Shown: positions 1 through 8,400, counted from the first letter of the stretch. The stretch is 8,792 nt of DNA from Candidatus Krumholzibacteriia bacterium (GCA_016744275.1 JADGEP010000148.1:1-8792); one strand, 5' to 3'. A program made the numbers and translations. The notes: a model not told the origin generated them from the letters alone.

Positions 1-1182
1 TTCCAGCCCCGTGCGCAACAAGGTGTAGATCAGCAGGTAAGGATTGGAATCCGGACCGACCGAGCGCACTTCCAGGCGCTGACCCGCTTTGCCGGACAGG
101 GGGATGCGAATCATGCTGCTGCGGTCCGTCGCGCTGCTGGCGATTTCGTTGGGCGCTTCGTAGTTGGGGTCCAACCGGCGATAGGCATTCACGCTGGCAT
201 TCAGGATCAGGCACATTTCTTCGGATGAATGCAGCAACCGGCCGATGAAATCGCATCCGGCGGGCGACATGTTGTTGGGGCCCTTTTTGTCGTAGAACAA
301 GTTTTCGCCACCGCGGCTGATGCTCATGTTGGTGTGCATGCCGCTGCCGTTGATGCCGGTGATGGGCTTGGGCAGGAAACAGGCCGTCATGTCCATGGAC
401 TGGGCCACTTGGCGACAGAGCAACTTGTAGAGCTGGATACGATCGGCGGCAATCAAGGCACCGGCGTATTTGAAGTTCATCTCGAACTGGCTGGGGCCCA
501 CTTCGGGGTGATCTTTTTCGTTCTCGAAGCCCATGGCGCGCTGCACTTCGGCCGCAGAGTCGATGAACCGGCGCAGGGGATCCTGGGGCAGGCTGTTGTA
601 GTAGCCACCAGTGCTGACGAGATCAAACTCGCCGGTCTTGGAGTAGTTGCGCTCGGCGTCGCGGCCCTTGAAGATGAAGCCCTCAATTTCCGAGGCGATA
701 TTGGCCACGGTGCCGTCCTTGCGGTACAGCTCTTCGGTGTATTTGGCGAGGCGGCCGCGGAAATCCGAAATGTAGGGCTCGCCGTCCTGGTCCAGGACCG
801 AACCAAAGACCAGCACCTTGCCGGGGCCAAAGACGTCGCTGGGCATCCAGTAGAAAGCGCGCCAGTCGATGCCCAACCGCAGGTCACTCTCGGCAATCTT
901 CGTGAACCCCCGGATGGAGGATCCGTCGAAGGTGAGCTGATCGGCGCCCAGCAAATACTTCTTATCATAGTCCAGCATGTGCAGGCGGCCTTCGAGGTCA
1001 GTGAAGGCCACGGTCACGGCCTTGATCCGTTTTTCCCCTTCGAGGTAGGCGCGGCGTTCCTTTTCGACCTTGGCCATGGGCGTCCAGTTGTCCTGATGGG
1101 CCTTGGATTCGAGGTTGAGTTCTTCCAGGCGGTCGTAGGGGATCTCCAGGAACTCGCGGAGTGGGGCATTGGTCGGGTTCAT
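1..1182 (-). CDS. glnA: Glutamine synthetase, type I-like (3' end outside window)
   Basis: Makes glutamine from glutamate, ammonia and ATP in the cytoplasm; family members form dodecamers. The first 394 residues are visible and the frame is open to base 1, so roughly 60-70 C-terminal residues are missing. The catalytic set is intact: ATP/ammonia-site motif DGSSI at D86-I90, metal-binding E165 and E167 (in SEIEGF), E227 and E234 (PEVGPSQFE), H283 in NGSGMH, E342 in NYEAP, R354, and E371/R373 in LEVRS. The N-terminus carries about 35 residues more than E. coli GlnA before the beta-grasp domain. I prefer this long start because a GAGG box lies 4 nt upstream and a promoter sits 50 bp away. M36 is a possible internal alternative start. 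SEIEGF replaces the usual EPEFF, but both metal-ligand glutamates remain. The position of the adenylylation tyrosine is beyond the window. Confident in the family; amide-forming activity on glutamate itself is inferred, since gamma-glutamyl-amine ligases share the fold. Confidence 0.93.
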   Translation of the reverse strand, partial: MNPTNAPLREFLEIPYDRLEELNLESKAHQDNWTPMAKVEKERRAYLEGEKRIKAVTVAFTDLEGRLHMLDYDKKYLLGADQLTFDGSSIRGFTKIAESDLRLGIDWRAFYWMPSDVFGPGKVLVFGSVLDQDGEPYISDFRGRLAKYTEELYRKDGTVANIASEIEGFIFKGRDAERNYSKTGEFDLVSTGGYYNSLPQDPLRRFIDSAAEVQRAMGFENEKDHPEVGPSQFEMNFKYAGALIAADRIQLYKLLCRQVAQSMDMTACFLPKPITGINGSGMHTNMSISRGGENLFYDKKGPNNMSPAGCDFIGRLLHSSEEMCLILNASVNAYRRLDPNYEAPNEIASSATDRSSMIRIPLSGKAGQRLEVRSVGPDSNPYLLIYTLLRTGLE

Positions 1183-1186
1183 GGGG

Positions 1187-1190
1187 CCTC
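1187..1190 (-). promoter_or_regulatory. Ribosome binding site of glutamine synthetase
   Basis: The minus strand reads GAGG followed by CCCC and then ATG. The 4-nt gap is on the short side, but the box supports the long start at 1182 over the internal methionine at codon 36. That internal start has only a GGA five nt upstream. Confidence 0.5.
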
Positions 1191-1206
1191 GCTTTATTGT
1201 CAGGGC

Positions 1207-1230
1207 AACGCTCGGATTCAGATTAGCGTT
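1207..1230 (-). repeat. Inverted repeat AACGCT-N12-AGCGTT at the glnA transcription start
   Basis: Perfect 6-bp arms (1207-1212 and 1225-1230) are separated by 12 bp. The upstream arm abuts the -10 box (1232-1237), so the repeat covers the predicted start of transcription and the first part of the leader. It could be a repressor operator with two half-sites about 18 bp apart centre to centre, or a weak leader hairpin. No regulator can be named from the sequence. Confidence 0.4.
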
Positions 1231-1231
1231 A

Positions 1232-1259
1232 ATTCTAGCACAAATAAGCTTATCGGCAA
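1232..1259 (-). promoter_or_regulatory. Sigma-70-type promoter for glutamine synthetase
   Basis: Read on the minus strand: -35 TTGCCG (1254-1259), a 16-bp spacer, and -10 TAGAAT (1232-1237) preceded by TGC, which gives an extended -10 (TGnTAnAAT-like). Transcription would start near 1225, giving a leader of roughly 43 nt. The spacer holds a perfect 10-bp palindrome, ATAAGCTTAT (1244-1253). No -24/-12 sigma-54 pair was found in this gap, so the classical NtrC/sigma-54 control of enteric glnA is not supported here. Confidence 0.7.
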
Positions 1260-1275
1260 CGAAAAATATGAAATG
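1260..1275 (-). promoter_or_regulatory. AT-rich UP-like element upstream of the glnA -35 box
   Basis: The minus strand reads CATTTCATATTTTTCG directly upstream of the -35 box. It is the most AT-rich run in an otherwise GC-rich window. Position and composition resemble the UP elements contacted by the RNA polymerase alpha subunit, which would suit a highly expressed gene. The assignment is by resemblance only. Confidence 0.4.
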
Positions 1276-1290
1276 GCGTTGGTGAAACGC
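1276..1290. repeat. Inverted repeat GCGTT-N5-AACGC upstream of the glnA promoter
   Basis: Perfect 5-bp arms with a 5-bp spacer, placed about 17 bp upstream of the -35 box. The same AACGC/GCGTT half-site recurs in the 1207-1230 repeat downstream of the -10 box, so the promoter is bracketed by two copies in opposite layout. It could be a regulator site; chance is possible at this arm length. Confidence 0.3.
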
Positions 1291-1322
1291 ACGAAAACCG
1301 CTTGTTTCGAACATCGTCTCGC

Positions 1323-1348
1323 AAAAAGAGGGCCGCGTAGCGGCCCTC
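1323..1348 (-). terminator. Rho-independent terminator after the M13 peptidase gene
   Basis: On the minus strand a perfect 9-bp GC-rich stem, GAGGGCCGC / GCGGCCCTC (1328-1348), closes a 3-nt TAC loop. It is followed at once by five T residues (1323-1327). The hairpin begins 26 nt after the TAA stop at 1375-1377. The plus strand has no T-run after the stem, so it acts only for minus-strand transcription. It separates the peptidase gene from glutamine synthetase. Confidence 0.9.
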
Positions 1349-1374
1349 CATTTCCCGTGATTCCCTTTGAGGGT

Positions 1375-3420
1375 TTACCAGACCTTGACCCTTTTGTCCG
1401 CCGGCCGGTACATCCCGTCGCCTTCTTTGACGTCAAAGACCTGGTAGAACTCTGGCATGTTGGCCAAGGTGCCCAGCACGCGAAAGCGCGGCGGGCTGTG
1501 CGGATCGGTGGCCACGCGGTTGCGGGCGGTCTCTTCCTTGTCCTTGTAGCGCCACACCTGACCAAAGCCCAGGAAGAAGCGCTGATCGCCGGACATGCCA
1601 TCGATGATGGGCGCTTCTTTTCCATTCAGCGAAGTCTGATAGGCCCGCCAGGCAATGGTCAATCCGGCCAGATCGCCGATGTTCTCGCCCAGGGTCAGTT
1701 CGCCGTTCACCTTCAGGTCGTCAAAAACCTGATAGTCGGCGAATTGTTCAACCAGACCTTCGGTGCGTTTTTTGAACTCGGCCAGATCATTGTCGGTCCA
1801 CCAATTTCGCAGGTTGCCATCACCGTCATAGCGCGAGCCCTGGTCATCAAAACCGTGGCCCATCTCATGCCCGATGACCGCGCCGATGGCGCCGTAGTTC
1901 ACCGCGTCGTCAGCGCTCATGTTGAAGAATGGAGGCTGTAGAATGGCCGCCGGGAAGACGATTTCGTTGCGGGTGGGGCTGTAGTACGCGTTGACCGTTT
2001 GCGGGGTCATGCCCCATTCGTGGGTACGGATCGGGCCGCCCAGTTTTTCACGGTTGATGGTCCATTGAAATTCATTGGCCCGCATCATATTGCCGACCAG
2101 GTCGCCTTCGCGAATCTCCAGGCGGCTGTAGTCTTCCCAGATATCCGGATAGCCAACCTTGGGCGTGAAGCGTGCGAGTTTGTCCAATGAGGCGCGGCGG
2201 GTTTCGGGGCTCATCCATTCCAGTCCGGCGATGGCGTCGCCGTAGGCTGTGCGCAGGTTTTCGACCAACTCGACCATGCGGGCCTTGGCTTCGGGTTTGA
2301 AGTGCTTCTTCACATACACTTTTCCGATGACCTCACCGAGGCTGCCGTTGGCCATGTCGACGCCACGTTTCCAGCGGGCCTGTTGGGCATCCTGGCCATT
2401 GAGAGTGGTGTTGTAGAAGGCGAAGTTCTGCTGGTCAAATTCGCTGCTCAGGGCGCCGGCGTAGTTGTTCAGCAGGCTCCACTTCAGGTAGGTCTGCCAG
2501 TCGCGCAACGAAGTGGATTGGAAAACTTCATTAAAGCCCTTGATGTAGCTGGGTTGGTTGATGATGACTTCGGTCTCGGTCCCCAGGCCGGCGTTGTTCA
2601 GGAAGGTCTTCCACTTCAGGCCCTCGCCCAATTCGCCCAATTCGGAAACCGCAAATTTGTTGTAGCGGTTTTCGCTGTCCCGGTTGGCCACGTTGGTCCA
2701 ATGGTGTGCGGCCAGGCGCGTTTCCAAAGCGACCAGCATCTCAGCCGATGCGGCGGGGTTGTCCCATTTGGCGAGAGTGAACATCTGGGTGATGTGCTCC
2801 ACATAGGCGGTGCGCAGGGCCACGGAGCGGTCGTCGTCCTTGAAGTAGTAGTCGCGGTCGGGAAGGCCCAATCCGCCTTGCCAGAAATGCACTGCGTAGC
2901 GGGTGGCGTCCTTGGCATCGATGCCGATGTAGGGAATAAAGGGGCCGCCGCCGCCAATCTGGCGGGCGTGGGCCATGTAGGCCGAAAGGTCGGTCTTGTC
3001 GGTGAGGCTGTTGATGGCGTCGATCTCGGCCTGCAGGGGAGCAAGACCGGAGTTTTCGATGCGCAGCGTATCCATATAGGAATTGTAGAGGCTGGCGACT
3101 TTCTGCTCGTCGCTGCCGCCTTGCACGTCCGTCTGTGCGGCCAGATCCTGAATGATCACCAAGACATCCTGGCGCGCGTTTTCGCGCAGATCGCGGAAGC
3201 CGCCCACGCTGGTCTGGTCGGCAGGGATTTCCGCCTCTTTCAGCCAGGTGCCGTTCACATAGGCAAAAAAGTCATCCTGGGGCCGCACGGATTTGTCCAT
3301 GTTGGATTGGTCGATGCCGCTGACAAGTTGTTGGGTTTCAGGGGCGGATGAATCTGGCGAGTTTTGGCTGCAGCCTGCCAGTATGGCCAAACAGCAGAGC
3401 ATCATGAATTTTTTCTCCAT
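1375..3420 (-). CDS. M13 family zinc metallopeptidase (neprilysin/PepO-like), lipoprotein
   Basis: Endopeptidase of the neprilysin family, which cleaves short peptides on the amino side of hydrophobic residues. All 681 residues are present, the family's normal size. A lipoprotein signal ends in LAGC with C17 as the lipidated residue; S18 follows, which favours outer-membrane sorting over retention. The N-terminal M13 lobe spans roughly residues 45-425. The catalytic lobe (about 475-681) has the substrate-binding motif NAYY (477-480), zinc motif HEMGH (H518, E519, H522), GENIGD with third ligand E579 and D583, and H641 in DPHSP, which aligns with the transition-state histidine of neprilysin. 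It ends in VKVW, the bacterial counterpart of the family's terminal RVW. A strong AAGAGGA site 5 nt upstream fixes the start. It has its own terminator and lies 171 bp after the surface-protein gene. Probably acts in the periplasm; its natural substrate cannot be read from sequence. Confidence 0.96.
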   Translation of the reverse strand: MEKKFMMLCCLAILAGCSQNSPDSSAPETQQLVSGIDQSNMDKSVRPQDDFFAYVNGTWLKEAEIPADQTSVGGFRDLRENARQDVLVIIQDLAAQTDVQGGSDEQKVASLYNSYMDTLRIENSGLAPLQAEIDAINSLTDKTDLSAYMAHARQIGGGGPFIPYIGIDAKDATRYAVHFWQGGLGLPDRDYYFKDDDRSVALRTAYVEHITQMFTLAKWDNPAASAEMLVALETRLAAHHWTNVANRDSENRYNKFAVSELGELGEGLKWKTFLNNAGLGTETEVIINQPSYIKGFNEVFQSTSLRDWQTYLKWSLLNNYAGALSSEFDQQNFAFYNTTLNGQDAQQARWKRGVDMANGSLGEVIGKVYVKKHFKPEAKARMVELVENLRTAYGDAIAGLEWMSPETRRASLDKLARFTPKVGYPDIWEDYSRLEIREGDLVGNMMRANEFQWTINREKLGGPIRTHEWGMTPQTVNAYYSPTRNEIVFPAAILQPPFFNMSADDAVNYGAIGAVIGHEMGHGFDDQGSRYDGDGNLRNWWTDNDLAEFKKRTEGLVEQFADYQVFDDLKVNGELTLGENIGDLAGLTIAWRAYQTSLNGKEAPIIDGMSGDQRFFLGFGQVWRYKDKEETARNRVATDPHSPPRFRVLGTLANMPEFYQVFDVKEGDGMYRPADKRVKVW

Positions 3421-3425
3421 TTTGG

Positions 3426-3432
3426 TCCTCTT
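3426..3432 (-). promoter_or_regulatory. Ribosome binding site of the M13 peptidase
   Basis: The minus strand reads AAGAGGA, then CCAAA, then ATG: a near-ideal Shine-Dalgarno sequence at 5-nt spacing. It decides the start that gives an intact lipoprotein signal. Confidence 0.85.
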
Positions 3433-3591
3433 TGCTATTCCCTGACGGGACGAAGGCCTTGTCGGGCTTTGGTCGGGGGCAATATGTATTGGGCGTTGAT
3501 TCGGCGCAGTTATAGGCGCGCGCGTAATAGTGCGCAGGCAGGCGCAATATGTTCCATGAAATATCGCTCGGAACGAGTGCAGTCACCAGGG
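3433..3591 (-). other. Gap between surface-protein gene and peptidase gene
   Basis: This gap probably contains the peptidase promoter, but no convincing one was found. The best -10 candidate is TATAAC (minus strand, 3509-3514), with no good -35 at 16-18 bp. Two small symmetrical elements lie here: TGCGC-N6-GCGCA (3531-3546) and an imperfect ATAT palindrome (3547-3564). Neither is followed by a T-run, so no intrinsic terminator for the upstream pair is evident. Read-through into the peptidase gene is possible. Confidence 0.4.
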
Positions 3592-5424
3592 CTACTGGAG
3601 TTGAACCTGGAATCTGAGCGAAAAGCTGGGCGGGTCAGCGGCATCCCGGCCCCGGAAAGTGCCGCGCAGTCTGGTCTGAACGTGGGTCACGGCCGGGTCA
3701 TAGCCCTGGGCATCGGGCACGGGGCGGTAGTCGAAGGTGGTGCCGCCGTCGTCCGAAAAATAGATCCCCTGACGACGGGTGCCAAAGGTGCCGACTCTCA
3801 GCCTCAGGCCGCTGCGAGGCGTGCCGTCGGTGAACAGCACCGGTCCTCCCGGCCCGCCGGGAAAATCCCGGACATAGAGCATGGTCTGGGGCGGAACCGG
3901 ATTGGTGACCTGGACCGTGTTGCGATCCACCGTACCGGCGGCCAGGTTGCTGGTCGTGATGGCGTAGACAATCGTGGCGCCGGGAATGGCCTTGGGATTG
4001 CTGGTGCCATTGACCGGGTCAGCCACGGTGGTGGTGAAGCTGGTGGAGGACAACTCGGCCGGCGATTTGAAGACCATCAAGGGCACGGTGCCCAGGTTGT
4101 TGGCCAGGTTGAAATCGAAAGAACCGCCACCGACTGCCACCGACAGACTGGGCGTGCCCAGAGCGTCCTCGGTGGGCAGGACATCGATCACGACCGGCAC
4201 GATTTCACCATCATTGATGGGGCCGGGGTGATGGAAAATCAGCGTCGGTGCATTGCTTTCATCCACGGTCCAGGGCCCAGTGGCGGTGCCCAGATAGGTC
4301 AGACCAGTGGGCAGGGTCACGTTCATCACCACGGGTAGGGGTTCGTCGCTGGGCCCGTTGTTCACGAGATTGATGGTGACCTGGCCGGGTATGTAGACCG
4401 GCAATTGGATGTTGGGCGCCACCGAGTAGGAGAGGTCGGTCAGGGGAATATTCGTCACCGAGACCACTTCGGCGGAAAGCAGGACCAGATCCTGTCCCGA
4501 GCGATAGACGGTGGTGGCCTGGGTGTCGCCGGCGTTCAGGTAGGGTGTGACATCGTAGATGTCCAGATCAACGCCCCATTGGTCGTTGCTGCCCAGGACA
4601 TTGACCGTCGAATTGAATTGGTTGTTGGTTGGATTGAGGCCATCAAGCATCAGGTTGCCGTTGAACATCAGGCTTTCGGTGAATCCGGCCAGGCTGCCGC
4701 TGTTTTCGGCGTCGCCTTCCCAGGTCAGGTGGCCGACCTTGCCGTTGATGTCGCTGGCCGAAATCTCAAAGTTGTTGGCCGTCACGGCGATCTGGCCACC
4801 GCGATACACCTGAAACCCGTCGAAGATGTTCACCACCCGGTTGGACTCTGCCGCCAGTTCGTAGACCACGATCAGCGACCATCCGGCCAGCACGGCCTGC
4901 ACGTTGCAGTGGGGGCGGGCGGTATTGACGTCGAGATTGCCGAAGGTGTAGAGACCGTTGCCTTTGGCGGCGACGATGGTCGTCACATCGGACATGCCGC
5001 TGAAGAAGTCGTAGCGATTGTTGCCCAATCCGTAAAATTCGGTGAACTGCCGGTCGGCGGTGAGGGACTGGCCTTCGAAGGTGATGTTCCAGTCGGGAGT
5101 GGTTTGGTTCGATTGCCATTGATTGGAGTAGGACCCGGCCCAATACAAATAGGCGGCGATGACGGTGGCGCCGGAGGGCAGGTCGTTCAAGGGCGCGGTG
5201 TCGATGTTGTCCACGGCGCACGCATCGCCGAGGTTGGAGCCGCGGCGCAACGAGCCGGCAGTGCCCACGAAGTTGACGTGTCCGGCGTGGGTTTCGTAGA
5301 GGCTGATCGGGGTGCCGGCCTGGGCAGAAGGCGCCACTGGCCCGGCTGCACTCAGCAGAGTCAGGAGCAAAACGACAAGCAGCAGGCCGCTGCTTTTTGG
5401 CAATGCCTTAGCGCAGCATTTCAT
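3592..5424 (-). CDS. Secreted surface protein with DUF11-type repeats
   Basis: Function unknown; a 610-residue exported protein. A Sec signal peptide (residues 1-36, hydrophobic L14-L24, cleavage after AQA) precedes an N-terminal beta-rich domain (about 37-320). That domain has the conserved blocks AYLYWAGS (W95), DVTTIVAAKGNG, AGWSLIVVYE (180-189) and VNIFDGF, typical of proteobacterial DUF11 surface proteins. C69 and C173 are the only cysteines after the signal and probably form a disulfide. A DUF11-like module (about 328-440, with NNGPSDEPLP) and a second repeat (about 461-515, DPVNGTSNPKAIPGA) follow, then a beta C-terminal cap ending SFSLRFQVQLQ. The start at 5424 was chosen because it gives the signal peptide and has AGGA 8 nt upstream; the frame is open further upstream, but that stretch is coding for the barrel gene in another frame. 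It overlaps the barrel gene by 17 nt, so the two products probably act together at the cell surface. No sortase or autotransporter anchor was seen. Confidence 0.85.
   Translation of the reverse strand: MKCCAKALPKSSGLLLVVLLLTLLSAAGPVAPSAQAGTPISLYETHAGHVNFVGTAGSLRRGSNLGDACAVDNIDTAPLNDLPSGATVIAAYLYWAGSYSNQWQSNQTTPDWNITFEGQSLTADRQFTEFYGLGNNRYDFFSGMSDVTTIVAAKGNGLYTFGNLDVNTARPHCNVQAVLAGWSLIVVYELAAESNRVVNIFDGFQVYRGGQIAVTANNFEISASDINGKVGHLTWEGDAENSGSLAGFTESLMFNGNLMLDGLNPTNNQFNSTVNVLGSNDQWGVDLDIYDVTPYLNAGDTQATTVYRSGQDLVLLSAEVVSVTNIPLTDLSYSVAPNIQLPVYIPGQVTINLVNNGPSDEPLPVVMNVTLPTGLTYLGTATGPWTVDESNAPTLIFHHPGPINDGEIVPVVIDVLPTEDALGTPSLSVAVGGGSFDFNLANNLGTVPLMVFKSPAELSSTSFTTTVADPVNGTSNPKAIPGATIVYAITTSNLAAGTVDRNTVQVTNPVPPQTMLYVRDFPGGPGGPVLFTDGTPRSGLRLRVGTFGTRRQGIYFSDDGGTTFDYRPVPDAQGYDPAVTHVQTRLRGTFRGRDAADPPSFSLRFQVQLQ
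5408..5424 (-). other. 17-nt overlap of barrel-gene stop and surface-protein start
   Basis: The start codon of the surface protein (5422-5424) lies inside the last codons of the barrel gene, whose TAA stop is at 5408-5410. The two are in different frames. Ribosomes finishing the barrel gene would keep the AGGA site (5433-5436) open, a standard translational-coupling layout. Confidence 0.8.
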
Positions 5425-8400
5425 GAGTCGTTTCCTGGTTGAGCCGCACTCGGAATCGCAGATACGGGCCCTGCGCCGTGTAGTCGGCAGCCGAAAAATC
5501 CCGGTCATTGAAGCCGGTGAAGTTGTAGCCCAGGCTGAGCCAGATATCCTCCAGCACCTTGTAGCCACCGCTGATGCCGGCGCTGTAATCGATCACGCCG
5601 GATTGCCAGCCGTGCCGCGAGGCGCCACGCAAACCGACATCCCAGCGGCTGCCGATGAAGTGGCGCCACTCCAAGCCCAGCTGATCGGTGAAGCCGGAGT
5701 AGCGACGGCCATCGATGGTATCGCGGTTGTAGCGCACGCCCAAAAGCGTGGAGATTTGGTCGCGCGCACCGAGCATGCGCAGCACATTCATATTGTTCAC
5801 CACGCGCCAATTGGAAAGGCCCAGCAGGTCGCCGGATTTGTCTTCGGTGCGATACGACAACCGTTGCAGGATGGTCCAGGGGCTTTCGCTCGGGCGCCAG
5901 GATAGGCCAACACTCAGGTCCGAAAGATTGTGGTGTCCGGCCTGGCGGTAGTCCGTGCGCAACAGGCGCAGGCTGGCCAGTACGCCCAGGTCGCGGCCTG
6001 GTTCGACGTGAACGCCGCCGGACAGCCCCCATTTTTCAGCGTTGTCGCTGGTGCGGTATTCCAGTCGCTGGTCCACCAGCCAGGTGCCGGCGCGGTAGGT
6101 CGCGCCCAGCGACACGGCCGTGAAATCGTCGGTGTCACTGGATGCCTGTGCACCACTGGTATCTGGGGTCGCAGCGGTGCTTTGACCGTGATCCAACCCG
6201 ACGTCCAGGTTCCAGATGCGGTTCAGGCGCAGGCTCTGTTTCATTCCCAGATTGCCAAAAACACGCTTTTCACTTTCGCGGCTGCGGCGCTCGGCCGAAG
6301 TGGTGACCCGCCCACCGGACCAGGGCACCGTTTCGATTCCCAGGCGGGTATTGTGGGAAGCGGGCCCGCCGCCATCGGCGATCTCCTGGGCGAGGATGAT
6401 TTTTTGGTTGCGCAGCACTTCATATTCCAGGCCCAACCCGGTGCGCGTGGGGAAGTCGTCGATGTCATCCTGGCCAACCAGCGCCTGCTCGCGGCTGACG
6501 CGGATGCGCCCCTTGTTGGCCAGCACCTTGGCCGAGGCGTCGGCTGTCACCTGGCGCGATTGCAATTGGCGACCATCGGCCTGTTGGTCGTTGGCCGCCC
6601 GCAGCCCCAGACCTGCGGTGAAGTTGCGACTGGTGTGATTCATTTTGACTTCGCCGAAGTGGCGTCCGACCCCGGTGACGAGGTTATCCTGACTGAAAAA
6701 CACGCCATCGGCCCGCCAGTGTTCGTATTGCTGCCAACGCAGATCGGCTCCAAATTTTCGGGCGCCTTTTTCACCGGCGTTCTGTTGGCCCAAACCAAAT
6801 CCGGCTTCCTGGTTGCGATAGTGCAGGCGTCCCATCACGGGGCCGGAGCGGCTGGTCAGTTCGCCGAACCAAGCATCCCGCCGGCCACTGGTGCGGGTAT
6901 CGCTGCCGGCATATTCGGCTTTCAGGCGCAAAGAGCGGGTCAGATCCCATTGGGTGTCCAAGCCGGCCAGAACATCGCCCTTGCCACCCTGGGTGCCTTC
7001 CCGGATTCCGGTCAGGCCAATTTCCAGATCACCACCACCGGGGCGCCAGGCACCGCGGCCACCGGCGGTGGCCTCTTCGGTGGAGCCGTCGTCGGTTTCG
7101 TAGTTGGCCACAATCCAAATCGGGTTGAAATCTTCGTCCTGGCTGGCGATGACTTCCTTGAAAAACAAGGTGCCGTCCAATTCGTCCAGGGTGTAGTCGA
7201 CCGATCGGGTGAGGTGCCGCTCGCTGATGATGATCTCATTGCGGTAGCGTTCGCGGGTCTGCAGGATGATTTTTTCAGACTGGGCGACGATGCGGCCCGC
7301 CGATAGCCGGTACAGCCCCGAAGTGCCGTCGCCCCGGATTTCATCCCGCCGGAAGTTCTGGCGATTCTGGCTGGCAAAAACGTCGAAGCCCGTTTGTTCG
7401 CCGCGTCGGCTGCTGCGAAAACCGGTCATGGCGCGGCTATAGCGTGCCAGTTCGGTGATCGTCAGGCCGGCGTTGAAGTCGCCATACAGGGCGTAGAATT
7501 GCTCGCGTTCCAACCGGATGTAGAGGTTGTCACTGGAGGCCGCATCGTGCTTCTGCACCACGGCGTCGCCGTACACGGTGTAGTAGGCGTCCGGGTTAAC
7601 CAGGCCAAAGAGCCCCGATTTGGGGTCATCTTTCGGATCCTGACTGTCGTAAGCCAAGGTCAACAACCAGGAGCCCTTCAAACTGCCCTTGGCAAAGAAG
7701 GCGAGGCGGCCGTCGGAATAGAGATCTTCGCTGACTTCGGCAGCTGAGAGCGCCTCCAGGTTTCCCGCCACGGTGTTGTACCCGACGGTGCCTTCCACCA
7801 CGCCGGCGAGAATCCACTCCCGCGATTGGGGCTGCAACCAGACCCGAATATCTTCGGTATTGTCGGCCAATCCCAGGGAGAGCAAGGCTTCGCCCGAGGC
7901 GGTCGTGGGCGCCAGTTGCAACAAGGCGATGCCGTCTGCACCCACGGTGTAGGTGGGCAATTTCTCCTGCAATTCGGTGATGCTTTCGCGCTCGGTGTCC
8001 CCTTTTTCGCGCCAGGCTTCGTGAGGCTTGGCCACGCTGAACTTGCCCACGATTTCACGCCGCGCCGGATACCCCGCCTGATCGGTCAAACGCAGGGCGA
8101 TGACCGGTTTGGTCTTGCCATCGGCCACCAAAACCGAACGATCCAACACAACTTCGGCAAAAACAGGGGGCCCCGAATAGTGCACGGTGCGGTCCAGGCG
8201 CCGCACCAGATGGCCCTGGGGGTTGATGATTTCCACCGTCACGAGGTTGTCGCCGAGAATCAGGTCCAACCCGGTCCAGGTGCTCACCGCTTGTTGCCCG
8301 CCGCCGTCGACGGCCCGTCCGGCAAAATTCAGCCGCCCGGCGCGTTCGCCATTCAGGTAGAGATGCAGGCTGTCTTGGGCGGCGTGCTGCACCGCCAATT

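Noticed and set aside
229..1941. 570-codon plus-strand open frame
   Set aside because: It runs antisense across glutamine synthetase, its promoter region, the terminator and the end of the peptidase gene. Its composition is that of a high-GC antisense shadow and it has no recognisable domain.
2302..3351. 349-codon plus-strand open frame
   Set aside because: It lies wholly antisense to the peptidase, whose frame carries all the family motifs.
3531..3546. TGCGC-N6-GCGCA inverted repeat as a terminator
   Set aside because: The stem is only 5 bp and no T-run follows on either strand.
3590..3620. Minus-strand GGTTCAACTCC resembling a tRNA T-loop
   Set aside because: The flanking bases do not form a T-stem, there is no acceptor or anticodon arm, and the bases encode the conserved end of the DUF11 protein (RFQVQLQ).
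4405..5442. 345-codon plus-strand open frame
   Set aside because: Antisense to the DUF11 gene. Its H/G/V-rich residues come from complementing the sense codons, and it has no signal peptide or motif.
5425..5568. 48-codon N-terminal extension of the DUF11 frame
   Set aside because: These codons sit inside the barrel gene in another frame, encode an unstructured arginine-rich run, and would bury the signal peptide. The ATG at 5424 has a good ribosome binding site.
5930..7306. 458-codon plus-strand open frame
   Set aside because: Antisense to the barrel gene, which has a clear protein pattern through this whole stretch.
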